From the NCBI GenBank assembly GCA_029858565.1, contig JAOUEV010000003.1:80074-144073 (forward strand): 64,000 nt of DNA. The letters are read 5' to 3'. The notes under the pieces were generated by a model. The model was given only the letters and a program-made list of their open reading frames with translations, had not been told where the DNA came from and ran no database searches. This DNA is from Nitrospirota bacterium. GTDB lineage: Bacteria > Nitrospirota > UBA9217. The translations under genes and the position numbers were made by a program. Below, in pieces: positions 17,554 through 26,039 of this stretch (its first letter is position 1; each line of letters opens with the position of its first letter).

Positions 17554-18828
17554 TCAATGCACCGAGCAGGAAATGCAGGGATCATAAGACCGGACCAGCA
17601 TCTGGGCCAATAGCTCGATGTCCCGGTCCTTCTTTCCTTCCTTGGCGTACTTCTCCGCTAATGCAGCCAGGTCATGCTGGATGTTCGCATGGTTCTGGCT
17701 CGTGGGGATCACGCAGTCGCTCTTGACGATCCTGCCGTCCTTGTCGAACTCGTAGCAATGATAGAGGATCCCCCTCGGCACTTCCACGGCGCCCACACCG
17801 GTCCCTGCCTTTGGCTCCACCGTTTGTCTTGGCTCTTTCCATTCCATATCAAGCATACTGTTGATCATATCGATCGATTCCAGAACCACATGTACGCATT
17901 CCACAAGCTGGGCAATGTTGTTCATGTAGGGGTTGTGATTCACCGGCTGAAGGCCGAAGGACCGGGCGATATCCTGTGCTGCCGGATGGAGGGCCGCGAA
18001 GTTGTTGTTGATCCGCGCCAGGGCTCCCACGGCAAAGGATTGACGTGAGAGCTTGCTCCATTTGGATGTGGACTGGTCAACCAGGTACTCGTTCGTCATC
18101 AGCCTGTATTCGCTCTCCTTTTTTACCACGCCGTCGGTCGAGACCAGGTCCCCGCCGATGAAGGGATACGAACCGGCGGCCTTCAGGGAAACGAACTCGG
18201 TCTCGCGCTTAAAATCAGGGATCGTGAACACGCGGAAAAGCTCCGCGGTCTTGACCAGGTCATCGACCACATCCTGGAGCCGGTACTTGTAGCGCACCAG
18301 ATCGTTCTTCTCGGGCAGCATGGTGAATCCGCCGATAACGGTACGCGTGGGATGCATGCGCCTGCCGCCGATGCCGTCGCAAAGATCGTTTGCCAGGAGT
18401 TTTACCTTTGCCGCCCGTTTGACCACATCGGGATGGGAATCGATCAGCGGGAACACGCTGCCGACGTTCAGGAAGTCCGGCGCTGCGAGGAAATAGAGGT
18501 GGAGTACATGGCTCTGGAGCGTCTCCATGTGCTTGAGCAGGAGGCGGAGCTTCTGCGTCTGTTCAGAAGGCACGAATCCGAAGGCATTCTCCACTGCGCG
18601 GATGCTGGCCAGGGTATGGCCGATGGAACAGATGCCGCAGATCCTGGCGCAGATCCAGGGCGCGTTCTCCCACTTCTTGCCCACGAGCATTGCTTCGAAG
18701 AACCGGGGAGTCTCGACCACTTCCCACCGGGCCTGCTCGACCTTGCCGTCCTTGATCGAGATCTTGATGTTGCCGTGGCCTTCGACCCGGGTGAGGTGTT
18801 TGATATCGATCGTTTGGTTGAGCTTCAT
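17554..18828 (-). CDS. hydA: NiFe hydrogenase large (alpha) subunit, group 3b type
   Basis: 424 aa catalytic subunit of a soluble bidirectional sulfhydrogenase-like enzyme that couples H2 to NAD(P)H. The Ni ligands are the N-terminal RICGIC (near residues 62-67) and the C-terminal DPCISC, followed by SVH, where the maturation protease cuts. It has Cys at all four ligand positions, so it is not a NiFeSe enzyme. ATG preceded by GAGGA. Last gene of the minus-strand operon hydB-hydG-hydD-hydA, the same order as in Pyrococcus sulfhydrogenase I. Confidence 0.92.
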   Translation of the reverse strand: MKLNQTIDIKHLTRVEGHGNIKISIKDGKVEQARWEVVETPRFFEAMLVGKKWENAPWICARICGICSIGHTLASIRAVENAFGFVPSEQTQKLRLLLKHMETLQSHVLHLYFLAAPDFLNVGSVFPLIDSHPDVVKRAAKVKLLANDLCDGIGGRRMHPTRTVIGGFTMLPEKNDLVRYKYRLQDVVDDLVKTAELFRVFTIPDFKRETEFVSLKAAGSYPFIGGDLVSTDGVVKKESEYRLMTNEYLVDQSTSKWSKLSRQSFAVGALARINNNFAALHPAAQDIARSFGLQPVNHNPYMNNIAQLVECVHVVLESIDMINSMLDMEWKEPRQTVEPKAGTGVGAVEVPRGILYHCYEFDKDGRIVKSDCVIPTSQNHANIQHDLAALAEKYAKEGKKDRDIELLAQMLVRSYDPCISCSVH

Positions 18829-18865
18829 GAATTCCTCATTTTATAGTCACTTTTAAAAGCAGTTT

Positions 18866-18954
18866 TCTCACGAAGCCACGAAGTCACGAAGAACGGCTTA
18901 TAATCAGATACTTGTCAGTGTCATTCTTCGTGTCTTCGTGCCTTCGTGTGAGAC
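18866..18954. repeat. Intergenic inverted repeat, CACGAAG family (inside the hydrogenase operon)
   Basis: The left arm (about 18866-18893: TCTCACGAAGCCACGAAG...) and right arm (about 18922-18953: CTTCGTGTCTTCGTGCCTTCGTG...) have 7-9 nt internal periodicity. Located between hydD and hydA, it would fold as a long hairpin in the operon mRNA. Confidence 0.8.
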
Positions 18955-18972
18955 AACGTTGCCGTTCGGAAG

Positions 18973-19788
18973 TTATGCTTTTGTTTTGATCGCTTTTCTC
19001 ATTTCGCCAGCATGCTGACTGAACCCTCCGAAGCACTCCAGGCGGTCGAGCATGGTCTCCTCGGAGAAGCCGTTCTTCTTCATGATCTCCTTCATCTGTT
19101 CGATGTTCGCGTCCACCGCCGGTCCGCGGCAGCCCCAGCAGCCGAACCGGTTATTGGGACACCAGGAATCGCAGCCGCCGCGGGTGATCGGGCCCAGGCA
19201 GGGTTCGCCGAGGTCGTAGAGGCAGGTGTTCTCATTTGCCTTGCACTCCATGCAGACCGGATACTTGGGCTGCACAATGGCCTTGCCGAGGACCACGTTC
19301 GTAACGATTTTCTCGACCTCTTCCTTCTTTACCGGACAGCCGAATATCTGGAGGTCCACTTTCACATGGGCATCGAGCGGCTGGGCAATATCGTTCGTCT
19401 CGATCGCATGAGAGCCGTAAACCTCCTTTTTGACCCAGGTCGGATCGTTGAAACGGTTCTTGAGCTGGTTCACGCCGCCAAAACAGGCGCAGGAACCAAA
19501 AGCAACAAGCACCTTGGCCCGCTCGCGGATCGTCTTGATCCGGTCGACCTCGTCGGAACGGGTTACACTTCCTTCAATGAACGCGATATCGTAATCTTCG
19601 TTCTTCTCGGTCATGGCCTCGCGGAAGGCGCGCACATCCACGAGCGACAGGAAGTCCAGAAGCGATGCCTCGTTGTTCACGATCTGGAGCTGGCATCCTT
19701 CGCAGGAGGACAGCTCGAAAAAGGCCACTTTCGGCTTTGAAACTGGAATCCCCAGGTAGGTCCGCTGTACTGTCTGGTTCGCGCTCAA
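18973..19788 (-). CDS. hydD: NiFe hydrogenase small (delta) subunit, group 3b type
   Basis: 271 aa from TTG 19788, which has GAGGTG 6 nt upstream; a GTG at 19797 is an alternative. It carries the iron-sulfur clusters relaying electrons from the NiFe site. The proximal-cluster cysteines are seen in SCEGCQ, GSCACFGG and FGCP; further cysteines (CMECK, CLYDLGEPCLG, CDSWCPNN, CWGC) supply the other clusters. No Tat signal, consistent with a cytosolic group 3 enzyme. Repeats flank it on both sides within the operon. Confidence 0.9.
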   Translation of the reverse strand: MSANQTVQRTYLGIPVSKPKVAFFELSSCEGCQLQIVNNEASLLDFLSLVDVRAFREAMTEKNEDYDIAFIEGSVTRSDEVDRIKTIRERAKVLVAFGSCACFGGVNQLKNRFNDPTWVKKEVYGSHAIETNDIAQPLDAHVKVDLQIFGCPVKKEEVEKIVTNVVLGKAIVQPKYPVCMECKANENTCLYDLGEPCLGPITRGGCDSWCPNNRFGCWGCRGPAVDANIEQMKEIMKKNGFSEETMLDRLECFGGFSQHAGEMRKAIKTKA

Positions 19789-19814
19789 GTTGATCACCTC
19801 AAAGGCAAAACAAT

Positions 19815-19978
19815 ATTAGCCACGGAAGATGCGGATAAAAACAAATCTAAAATAAATTATGACACTGAAGACACTGACAAAGCTATGAAACATCTTTTGA
19901 TCGTTCTTAGTATTTTTTAGTGTCCTCAGTGTCTAATTCCTCCGCCTCTTCAGGCCGTTATCCGCATCTTCCGTGGCA
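19815..19978. repeat. Nested inverted repeats between hydG and hydD
   Basis: The outer pair GCCACGGAAGATGCGGATA (about 19817-19835) with TATCCGCATCTTCCGTGGC (about 19959-19977) is nearly perfect. In its loop lies a second palindrome of another family: GACACTGAAGACACTGAC (19861-19878) with GTGTCCTCAGTGTC (19919-19932). This reads as one element inserted into the loop of another. Confidence 0.85.
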
Positions 19979-19987
19979 AAAGAAATT

Positions 19988-20893
19988 TCAAATTGCCTCT
20001 TTCAGGTTCATAACGGTCCAGTAATCGAACACCGGCCCCTTGAGGCAGGTGTAGGTGGAGCCGACGTTGCAGCGACAGCATTTGCCCATGCCGCAGTGCA
20101 TGCGCCGCTCCAGGGAAACGAACATCTTCTGCATGGGCACGCCGCGTTCGGCCAGCATGGTGCAGACAGACTTGAACATCACCGGCGGGCCGCAGACAAT
20201 GGCGTAGGTCTGCTCGATGAAGGTATCGGGCCTGCTCTTGATGATATCCTCCAGGATCTTCGGAATGTACCCCACCGGGCCGTCCCAGCCGTTGTCGGTT
20301 TTTTCGAGGATAACGTGAAGGTTGATATCGTCCTTTTTCCACATTTCATACTGGAACTTGAAAAGCATCCGGGACTGGTCGCGCGTGCCGTACACGATGT
20401 CCACGTGCTCGAACATGCTGCGGTGCTCCTGCACATGGGCGATGGGAGACCGGAGCGGGGCAAGGCCCAGACCGCCGGCGATCAGCAGGATGTTGCCGCC
20501 GTGCATCCGTTCCATGGGGAAGCTGGTGCCGAAAGGGCCGCGAATGCCGACCCGCGCGCCCCGGGCAGCGCGGGACAGGACGCCGGTGAGATTTCCTGCG
20601 GTCCTGATGCAGAGCTCCATGTCCTCGTGGTTGCTTGGCGATGAAGAGATCGAAAAAGGCGCTTCGCCGATGCCCGGCAGTTCGAGCATGATGAACTGGC
20701 CGGGCCGGAAGGAGAAGTGCCTGCGGTCCTCGGCGTCAATGATGCGGATGCGGTAGAGGTTCTCTAATTCCGTAAGCTTGTACACACTGGTGATCTCAGC
20801 CTTGTAGGTGTACTCGAAACTGCCGAGGTCGGAGATGCGGTGGTACTTATGATGGCGGGGCACGACATCGTGAAATGCCAGACGGTGGTCCAT
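19988..20893 (-). CDS. hydG: Hydrogenase FAD/NAD(P)-binding (gamma, diaphorase) subunit
   Basis: 301 aa ferredoxin-reductase-like subunit. The FAD motif region [13 protein letters not shown] leads to the [11 protein letters not shown] nucleotide-binding loop near residue 140. The C-terminal Cys cluster [12 protein letters not shown]...C binds a [2Fe-2S] centre. Passes electrons between hydrogenase clusters and NAD(P). ATG lies 2 nt after the hydB stop, with GAGGAG inside the hydB end. Confidence 0.9.
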   Translation of the reverse strand: MDHRLAFHDVVPRHHKYHRISDLGSFEYTYKAEITSVYKLTELENLYRIRIIDAEDRRHFSFRPGQFIMLELPGIGEAPFSISSSPSNHEDMELCIRTAGNLTGVLSRAARGARVGIRGPFGTSFPMERMHGGNILLIAGGLGLAPLRSPIAHVQEHRSMFEHVDIVYGTRDQSRMLFKFQYEMWKKDDINLHVILEKTDNGWDGPVGYIPKILEDIIKSRPDTFIEQTYAIVCGPPVMFKSVCTMLAERGVPMQKMFVSLERRMHCGMGKCCRCNVGSTYTCLKGPVFDYWTVMNLKEAI

Positions 20894-20895
20894 GT

Positions 20896-21939
20896 TTACT
20901 GCTCCTCTCCCCGGACGCTGGCGATCACCTCGGGTACGGTGATCCCTGCGAGACAGGCTTCGCCGCAGCGGCCGCAGCCCACGCACAGCGACTCCTCATA
21001 GGCCTCAACGAATCCGCGGTGCTTGTGGTAGTAGCGGTACTTGAGACGGCTGCTCCTCTCGGGCCGGAAGTTGTGGCCGCCGGCGACCTCGGCAAAGTCC
21101 ACGACATTGCAGGAATAGAGCGTCTTGGTCTTGACCGCCTTCTGGAGCGACGGGTCAACGGATTCCTCGACCCCGTAGCAGTAGCAGGTGGGGCAGACAT
21201 TGGCGCAGGTTCCGCAACCCAGGCATTTGTCGCCCCACTGCTTCCAGACCGGGGACTGGAACTCCATGTCCAGAATCTTGGTCAGGTCCGTGGTGTCCAC
21301 ACGCGCGGTGAACTTCCGGTTCTTCTCCGCGATGGTCTTCATGTACTGCACGTGGTCGTCCTCGGAAAGGTCAGCGGTCCGGAGGTCCTTCACCATCTCA
21401 AAAGCCTCGGCGGACTGGATCTCGATGAAGTACTTGTCGCCGATGTCAGTGATATTCAGATCAAAACCGTGATGGACCGTGTCGGCGCCCATGGACCTGC
21501 AAAAGCAAAAAGGCTGGGGCTCGCATCCCGTGCCGATGATGAACATGTTCATCCGCTTTGCCGCGTAGTAAGGCATGGGATAGACCGGCCCCATCAGCAC
21601 CTTGTCGAGTTTATTGAGCGCGTTGATGTCACAGGCATGGAGCCCGAAGAACACCAGCGGCTTGTCGATGTTATAATCGATGGTCTTGGTCCAGTCGTCG
21701 TCCTTCATCCGGAATGTGGCAAGTTCCTCGCGGAAGGGAAGGAAGTAGCGCTTTGCCGGAAGCTTGGTGGTGGTGTAGTCAAGCCGGAGGATCTTGAAAT
21801 CCTTTACTTCCTCAAAAGCATAGAGCGGCCTGCCGTTGCGGTCTTTGCCTGTTTCAACCGGTCCCACGACAGTGTTCTTCTCAGCGAGCATATCAAAAAG
21901 CGATCTGAGCTCAGGCTTGTCAATAACGCGGAACAGCAT
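20896..21939 (-). CDS. hydB: Hydrogenase iron-sulfur (beta) subunit
   Basis: 347 aa from ATG 21939, chosen because GAGGT lies just upstream; a TTG 15 nt further up is possible. The C-terminal third has two [4Fe-4S] motifs, [14 protein letters not shown] and [11 protein letters not shown]. The N-terminal 200 residues are the 4Fe-4S dicluster/HydB-type domain ([28 protein letters not shown]). First gene of the operon. Confidence 0.9.
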   Translation of the reverse strand: MLFRVIDKPELRSLFDMLAEKNTVVGPVETGKDRNGRPLYAFEEVKDFKILRLDYTTTKLPAKRYFLPFREELATFRMKDDDWTKTIDYNIDKPLVFFGLHACDINALNKLDKVLMGPVYPMPYYAAKRMNMFIIGTGCEPQPFCFCRSMGADTVHHGFDLNITDIGDKYFIEIQSAEAFEMVKDLRTADLSEDDHVQYMKTIAEKNRKFTARVDTTDLTKILDMEFQSPVWKQWGDKCLGCGTCANVCPTCYCYGVEESVDPSLQKAVKTKTLYSCNVVDFAEVAGGHNFRPERSSRLKYRYYHKHRGFVEAYEESLCVGCGRCGEACLAGITVPEVIASVRGEEQ

Positions 21940-21991
21940 GGCGACCTCGTTCAATGGATGCTGATGTGATGGCGGTGCGTGTTACAAAGTA

Positions 21992-21997
21992 ATTATA
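21992..21997 (-). promoter_or_regulatory. Extended -10 promoter of the hydrogenase operon
   Basis: On the minus strand TG-C-TATAAT stands about 55 nt before the hydB start. A TTGCAC at a 20-bp spacing is a poor -35, so this would be an extended -10 promoter. The leader is about 45 nt. Confidence 0.4.
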
Positions 21998-22061
21998 GCA
22001 GGAGATATTACGTGGGAGTGCAATTTACTGTTCTTTGGCAGGTCAGAAAGGGCGTGGGGGC

Positions 22062-24029
22062 CTACAAGGATTGCGCAAGTCGGTGAAGCGTCGGAAAAGA
22101 GTCAGCGACCGCCGCAGTTTCTTCCTTCAAAAGCCTGATTGCTTCGGGAATGTGTTTCCTGAAATATGCTTTGCCTTTCACCATGGTCAGGAATCCATAG
22201 GCGCCGAGCGCCTGCATGTGCCTCTGGAGACGGCAGGGGATCAGGCTTCGGCGGAAGATCTGCTCGTCGAATCCAAGAGCAGCCTTCTTCATCTCTTCTA
22301 TATAGTAAACAAGCAGCCGGTCGCGCAGGAGGTCATGCAGCCGGTAATAAGGGTCCCAGAGGATCGATGCGATGTCGTAGGCAGGCGGGGCCATGCGCGC
22401 TCCCTGGAAATCGATCACCTGAACGGTGTGATCGCTGATCATGATGTTCTGGGACTGGAAGTCACGGTGGATGATGGTCCTGGGACAGTCATCAACGGTC
22501 CTGGCAAGCCTGTGGAACTCCTCTTCCAGCTCCGGCCTGTTCTTGAGATCGATCCCTAGATATCCCTGAACAAACCGGTCGAGAAAATAGTTCGTTTCCC
22601 ACCGCAGATACTCGTAATCAAAGATCCGCGCCTGGAGCAGGGGGCAGGAACCGACACCCTCCGTTGCACGGGAGTGGAGCTTGACCGCAACATCCAGTAC
22701 GCTTTTGTAAATGTTCCTGATCTGATCAGCTGTGCGCGGGAGCTTGAGATAAGCGTACAACGACCGGTCTCCCAGGTCCTCGAACAGTGCCCGTTTTGCA
22801 GTGTGGTGAGACGCGAGCAGCTTCGGCACCGGCACGGCATGGGATTCGAAGAACCGCGTATAGACCAGGTGCCGCTCGAAGTCCGGATCATCGGGCCGGC
22901 ATTCCATCAGGACTGCGGAACGCTCCCCCTGCCTGATGCGATAGTAGCGGCGGTCCGAGCCGCCGAGACCGATCAAGAAAGCAGGGACAGGAAGTGCGGA
23001 GTGCGGAGTGCGGAATGCGAAATGGGAGTCGGAAGCGAAATGCGGGGCAAAAAGAGGGTCCGACAGGTGCACGGTTATTGTTTCAGCAGCGGTTTTCGCT
23101 GGCTGCATTTCCGATTCGTGAAGATCGATCGCATAGTCCGGTCCGATGATCCGGTTCCGGTGTTCGCCGGTCACGATGGCGCCGGGCATGATAATGCAGT
23201 TCCTGAGCTTCGCGCCTGCTCCCACGGTGCTGTAGTTCTCCGCCGCGAGGTAGCCGTCGGCCTCGATGTCTCCGCAGGACGCGGAAGGGGAAATATAGAT
23301 CGTCTCGCCGTCCTTTGCAAGCGCATCAAGCACTGCCCTGCTGTAGGTCGCGGGATTGCCCACGTCGTTCCAGTATGCTCCGGTGACGTCATAGGCCCGG
23401 ACCTTGTGGCCGGCCCTTGACGCGGCGATCCAGGCAACGGTTGCGTGGGAAACGCCGTCGGGCAGGAACTTCAGAATTTCAGGCGAATACACGGCGATGC
23501 CGGTATAGGCAACCTTGTCGGCAACCTTCGTGGGGTCGGGTCTAGATGCGCCGGGATTCTCGACATCGATTATCTGGTCCTGTTTGTCGATGACCACATT
23601 GCTCAGTTCCGGCAGCCTGTGGCAGACCAGCGTTGCCATATTGCCTGAAGATAAATGTGTCTCGATCAGCTTGGCAAAATCGATATCCAGCAGGATGTCC
23701 GAGTTGTGGACAATGAAGTGGTTGCCCAGGAGAAAGCTTTCAGCGTTCTTGAGCGCTCCGCCGGTGCCGAGGATCGGGTCCTCAGGAAAGAAGGTGAAGC
23801 GATCCCGCCAGGGAGACATGGCAGCCCAGTTCATGAGCATCCGGGGCTTCCAGTGCAAATTCATGCCGATCTTGTTGTCGCAGACCTCGGTCAGTTTCTC
23901 GGCAATGCCCTGGATGATAGGCTTGCCCAGGACAGGAAGGAGCGGTTTGGGGATATGGTTCGTGGCCGGCCGGAGCCGTTCGCCGAGCCCGGCAGCGGGG
24001 AGGAAGATGTTGATGGGGAATTTATTCAT
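22062..24029 (-). CDS. MurNAc-1-P uridylyltransferase / anomeric sugar kinase fusion (MurU-AmgK-like)
   Basis: 655 aa. Residues 1-300 are a sugar nucleotidyltransferase with LPAAGLGERLRP and KPLLPVLGKP, closest in style to MurU. Residues about 350-655 are an aminoglycoside-phosphotransferase-fold kinase with IHRDFQSQNIMI and VIDFQGAR, as in AmgK, which phosphorylates MurNAc at C1. AmgK and MurU are separate proteins in Pseudomonas and feed recycled MurNAc into UDP-MurNAc. The adjacent NamZ-like gene supports this use. The linker (about 322-348) is encoded by a GGAGTGC-family repeat. A mannose-1-phosphate guanylyltransferase fused to a kinase is the alternative. Confidence 0.75.
   Translation of the reverse strand: MNKFPINIFLPAAGLGERLRPATNHIPKPLLPVLGKPIIQGIAEKLTEVCDNKIGMNLHWKPRMLMNWAAMSPWRDRFTFFPEDPILGTGGALKNAESFLLGNHFIVHNSDILLDIDFAKLIETHLSSGNMATLVCHRLPELSNVVIDKQDQIIDVENPGASRPDPTKVADKVAYTGIAVYSPEILKFLPDGVSHATVAWIAASRAGHKVRAYDVTGAYWNDVGNPATYSRAVLDALAKDGETIYISPSASCGDIEADGYLAAENYSTVGAGAKLRNCIIMPGAIVTGEHRNRIIGPDYAIDLHESEMQPAKTAAETITVHLSDPLFAPHFASDSHFAFRTPHSALPVPAFLIGLGGSDRRYYRIRQGERSAVLMECRPDDPDFERHLVYTRFFESHAVPVPKLLASHHTAKRALFEDLGDRSLYAYLKLPRTADQIRNIYKSVLDVAVKLHSRATEGVGSCPLLQARIFDYEYLRWETNYFLDRFVQGYLGIDLKNRPELEEEFHRLARTVDDCPRTIIHRDFQSQNIMISDHTVQVIDFQGARMAPPAYDIASILWDPYYRLHDLLRDRLLVYYIEEMKKAALGFDEQIFRRSLIPCRLQRHMQALGAYGFLTMVKGKAYFRKHIPEAIRLLKEETAAVADSFPTLHRLAQSL
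22988..23055. repeat. GGAGTGC-family repeat inside the MurU-AmgK-like gene
   Basis: Tandem GGAAGTGCGGAGTGCGGAGT-type units, followed by degenerate copies, read in frame on the minus strand as a Ser/His/Phe/Pro-rich linker (FAFRTPHSALPVP). The same unit precedes dxr at 120-152. It lies exactly between the two enzyme domains. Confidence 0.7.
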
Positions 24030-24131
24030 GTGCTAGTATCAATAAGCCTTAAAAGTCAACTGCATTCTCGCGCGGAGGCGCAGAGGCGCAGGGGACGTCA
24101 AAGGCAATTTCTTGGGTTAGAAACTAAAAAA

Positions 24132-24515
24132 TCAATCTTCAAGTCCATTTACGCAGCGAGTTATCCCGTTCTTCATTAGTTCTTCGCCGAAGTTCAGAAG
24201 GTATCCGAGTTTAAGGCCGGTCAAACGGATATGTGTTTGAACCTGCTTTTTGTGCGCTGCGGATGCGTGTTCAACTGATTTCAGCTCGACGATAACTTTA
24301 CTTTCAACAATAACGTCAGCCCGGAATCCCTCATCGAACTGTATCCCTCGAAACTGTATCGGAATGGGTATCTGGCGGTCAACAGTCAAGCCCTGTTCTC
24401 GCAAGACATGAACCAAGGCAACCTCATAGACGCTTTCCAGCAAGCCCGGTCCCAATTCTCGATGGACTTCAATCGCCGCTTCGACAATGATCGTCCCGAT
24501 CTCGTTCTCTGTCAT
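24132..24515 (-). CDS. GxxExxY family protein (PD-(D/E)XK nuclease superfamily)
   Basis: 127 aa. The naming motif is present as GLLESVY (residues 24-30). A restriction-endonuclease-like core is visible: Asp67 (FRADVIV) and Glu77-Leu-Lys79 (VIVELKSVE), then a conserved HKKQVQTHIRLTGLKLGYLLNFG end. The family is widespread, of unknown function, and often multicopy. It lies between NamZ-like and MurU-AmgK-like genes on the same strand but is unrelated to them by pathway. GCGCAGAGGC-family repeats flank it on both sides. Confidence 0.88.
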   Translation of the reverse strand: MTENEIGTIIVEAAIEVHRELGPGLLESVYEVALVHVLREQGLTVDRQIPIPIQFRGIQFDEGFRADVIVESKVIVELKSVEHASAAHKKQVQTHIRLTGLKLGYLLNFGEELMKNGITRCVNGLED

Positions 24516-24606
24516 TCAGGTTCCCTGTGTCTATTCTTGGCACCCGAAACATGTTTTTTGGTTCCAATAGAGCAAATTCGATTACGAAAAGCCAAAACAA
24601 GAAAAG

Positions 24607-24712
24607 CTCTCTCGCGCAGAGGCGCTGAGGCGCTGAGTATTGCTTTGAGACCAGGACCTGATTCTAAGATTGTGCCTTCCCTGCGAGCTCTGCGCCCCTG
24701 CGCGAGACCGTT
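24607..24712. repeat. Inverted repeat, GCGCAGAGGC family
   Basis: The left arm CTCTCGCGCAGAGGCGCTGAGGCGCTGAG (about 24607-24637) pairs with the right arm CCCTGCGAGCTCTGCGCCCCTGCGCGAGA (about 24679-24708). It lies upstream of the GxxExxY gene and occupies much of the 304-bp gap (24516-24819) before the NamZ-like gene. The rest of that gap holds the outer right arm at 24778-24808; I see nothing else in it. Confidence 0.8.
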
Positions 24713-24819
24713 TCGAGGTTCGCTTCTTCCTTCCATGACAGCGTCAAGTTGTTTGCGTTCTTGAACTAGATTGGCTTTCCCCTGCGGCTCCGCGCCTCTG
24801 CGGGAAAACCGGTTTTGTT

Positions 24820-26004
24820 CTATTTATACAACAGATAATGCTTCCGAATCTTCTCGAATTCCCTCGCCTCTTCTTTCCACCATGCCTCCATCTCCTTCAC
24901 ATCCTTCCACGCCTCGATGTCCTTTCGCAGACGGTCGGTGCCGGCGAGGATGTCAATGGGCATGTTGATCTCTTCATATTCATAGGGCGGCTGTTTCCAG
25001 GCGAACTCCCGGGGCCAGGTATTGTGGATCGCTTTCAGGATCGCCACGCCGGTCCTGAAAGGCAGGAACTTCTCCCGGTCCGTGATGTGGATCTGGGCTC
25101 CGCCGCAGAGCCTGCCGCAGTGCTTCTGGAACGTGGGCTGGAAATACATGGGGCGGAACACCACGCCAGGCAGCTTGAACTCCTTCAACAGGTTGACGAG
25201 GGTCTCGGGATGGATAAAAGGCGCGCCGAAGATCTCAAAAGGACGCGTTGTGCCGCGGCCTTCGGAAAGGTTCGTGCCTTCGAGCAGGCACATGCCCGGG
25301 TACACGATCGCGCTGTCGAGTATCGGAATGTTCGGCGACGGCAGGACCCAGGGAAGGATTGTTTCGTCGAACCACATCTTCCTTTTCCATCCCTCCATGG
25401 GCACCACCCGATAATGCATGCCGGGATAGAAAGCGTCTTCCAGGTAATGGCCGATCTCGGCAATGGTCATTCCATGGCGCACAGTGATGGGACGGAGTCC
25501 GACAAAGGAGGCAAAACCGGGCTTCAGGACCGGTCCCTCGGTAAAGCGACCGGTGATCGGATTCGGCCGGTCAAGGACCACCACGGCTTTGCCCGCCTCG
25601 TGGCAGGCCTGCATGCAGAGATCAAGGGTCCAGATAAAGGTGTAGTACTTGCTGCCGATGTCCTGCATGTCAATGGCCAGGACATCGATATGCTTCAGCA
25701 TTTCCAATGTCGGCTTCCGCACTTCCCCGTAAAGGCTGTAGACCGGCAGGCCGGTGGCGGGATCGCGGAAACCCTGCCACTCGACCATGTTGTCCTGGGT
25801 CTGGCCAAGGATGCCGTGCTGGGGGCCGAAGAGCGCTGCAAGCTTGAACTTCTTCGATCTTCTGAAGACGTCAACAGCATGCTCAAGCTTGCTGTTCACG
25901 CTCGCAGGATGGGCAACGAGCCCCACACGGCTGTTTTTGAGGTCTTTGGGCCAGAGTTTCTCGACAAGGTCGAGTCCGGTAAAGGTTTTCCTAGGTGACG
26001 GCAT
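24820..26004 (-). CDS. DUF1343 protein, NamZ-like exo-N-acetylmuramidase
   Basis: 394 aa, full DUF1343 length. Characteristic stretches are RVGLVAHPAS, LFGPQHGILGQTQDNM, YSLYGEVRKPT, DIQDIGSKYYTFIWT-like (IDMQDIGSKYY), VVLDRPNPI and LLEGTNLSEGRGTTRPFE. B. subtilis NamZ of this family releases MurNAc from peptidoglycan ends. No signal peptide is visible from ATG 26004. Upstream in-frame starts lie in front of a strong promoter (26011-26039) and are rejected. Its neighbour MurU-AmgK-like enzyme would use the product. Confidence 0.85.
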   Translation of the reverse strand: MPSPRKTFTGLDLVEKLWPKDLKNSRVGLVAHPASVNSKLEHAVDVFRRSKKFKLAALFGPQHGILGQTQDNMVEWQGFRDPATGLPVYSLYGEVRKPTLEMLKHIDVLAIDMQDIGSKYYTFIWTLDLCMQACHEAGKAVVVLDRPNPITGRFTEGPVLKPGFASFVGLRPITVRHGMTIAEIGHYLEDAFYPGMHYRVVPMEGWKRKMWFDETILPWVLPSPNIPILDSAIVYPGMCLLEGTNLSEGRGTTRPFEIFGAPFIHPETLVNLLKEFKLPGVVFRPMYFQPTFQKHCGRLCGGAQIHITDREKFLPFRTGVAILKAIHNTWPREFAWKQPPYEYEEINMPIDILAGTDRLRKDIEAWKDVKEMEAWWKEEAREFEKIRKHYLLYK

Positions 26005-26010
26005 GGACGG

Positions 26011-26039
26011 ATTATAGTTGCTCACTCCGGGAAGTGCAA
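26011..26039 (-). promoter_or_regulatory. Sigma70 promoter at the NamZ-like start codon
   Basis: Minus strand TTGCAC (26034-26039), 17-bp spacer, TATAAT (26011-26016). The -10 ends 6 nt before the ATG at 26004, so transcription would begin at or beside the start codon, giving a leaderless mRNA. Confidence 0.65.

Larger units (their letters stand above)
24066..24808. mobile_element. Candidate repeat-bounded element carrying a GxxExxY nuclease-like gene
   Basis: A 30-bp imperfect inverted repeat brackets this segment: 24066-24095 (TCTCGCGCGGAGGCGCAGAG...) and 24778-24808 (...GCGCCTCTGCGGGAAAA). Inside are the GxxExxY gene and a complete hairpin of the same GCGCAGAGGC family. The arms have the 8-9 nt periodicity of empty hairpins elsewhere (33312, 34843, 31955). 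No target duplication was identified, so mobility is a hypothesis. Confidence 0.45.

Noticed and set aside
17554..17580. Possible selenocysteine in the hydrogenase large subunit C-terminus
   Set aside because: The motif reads DPCISCSVH with ordinary Cys codons and no in-frame TGA before the true stop.
24066..24810. CRISPR array
   Set aside because: Repeats are inverted, degenerate and not separated by uniform unique spacers; no cas gene is near.
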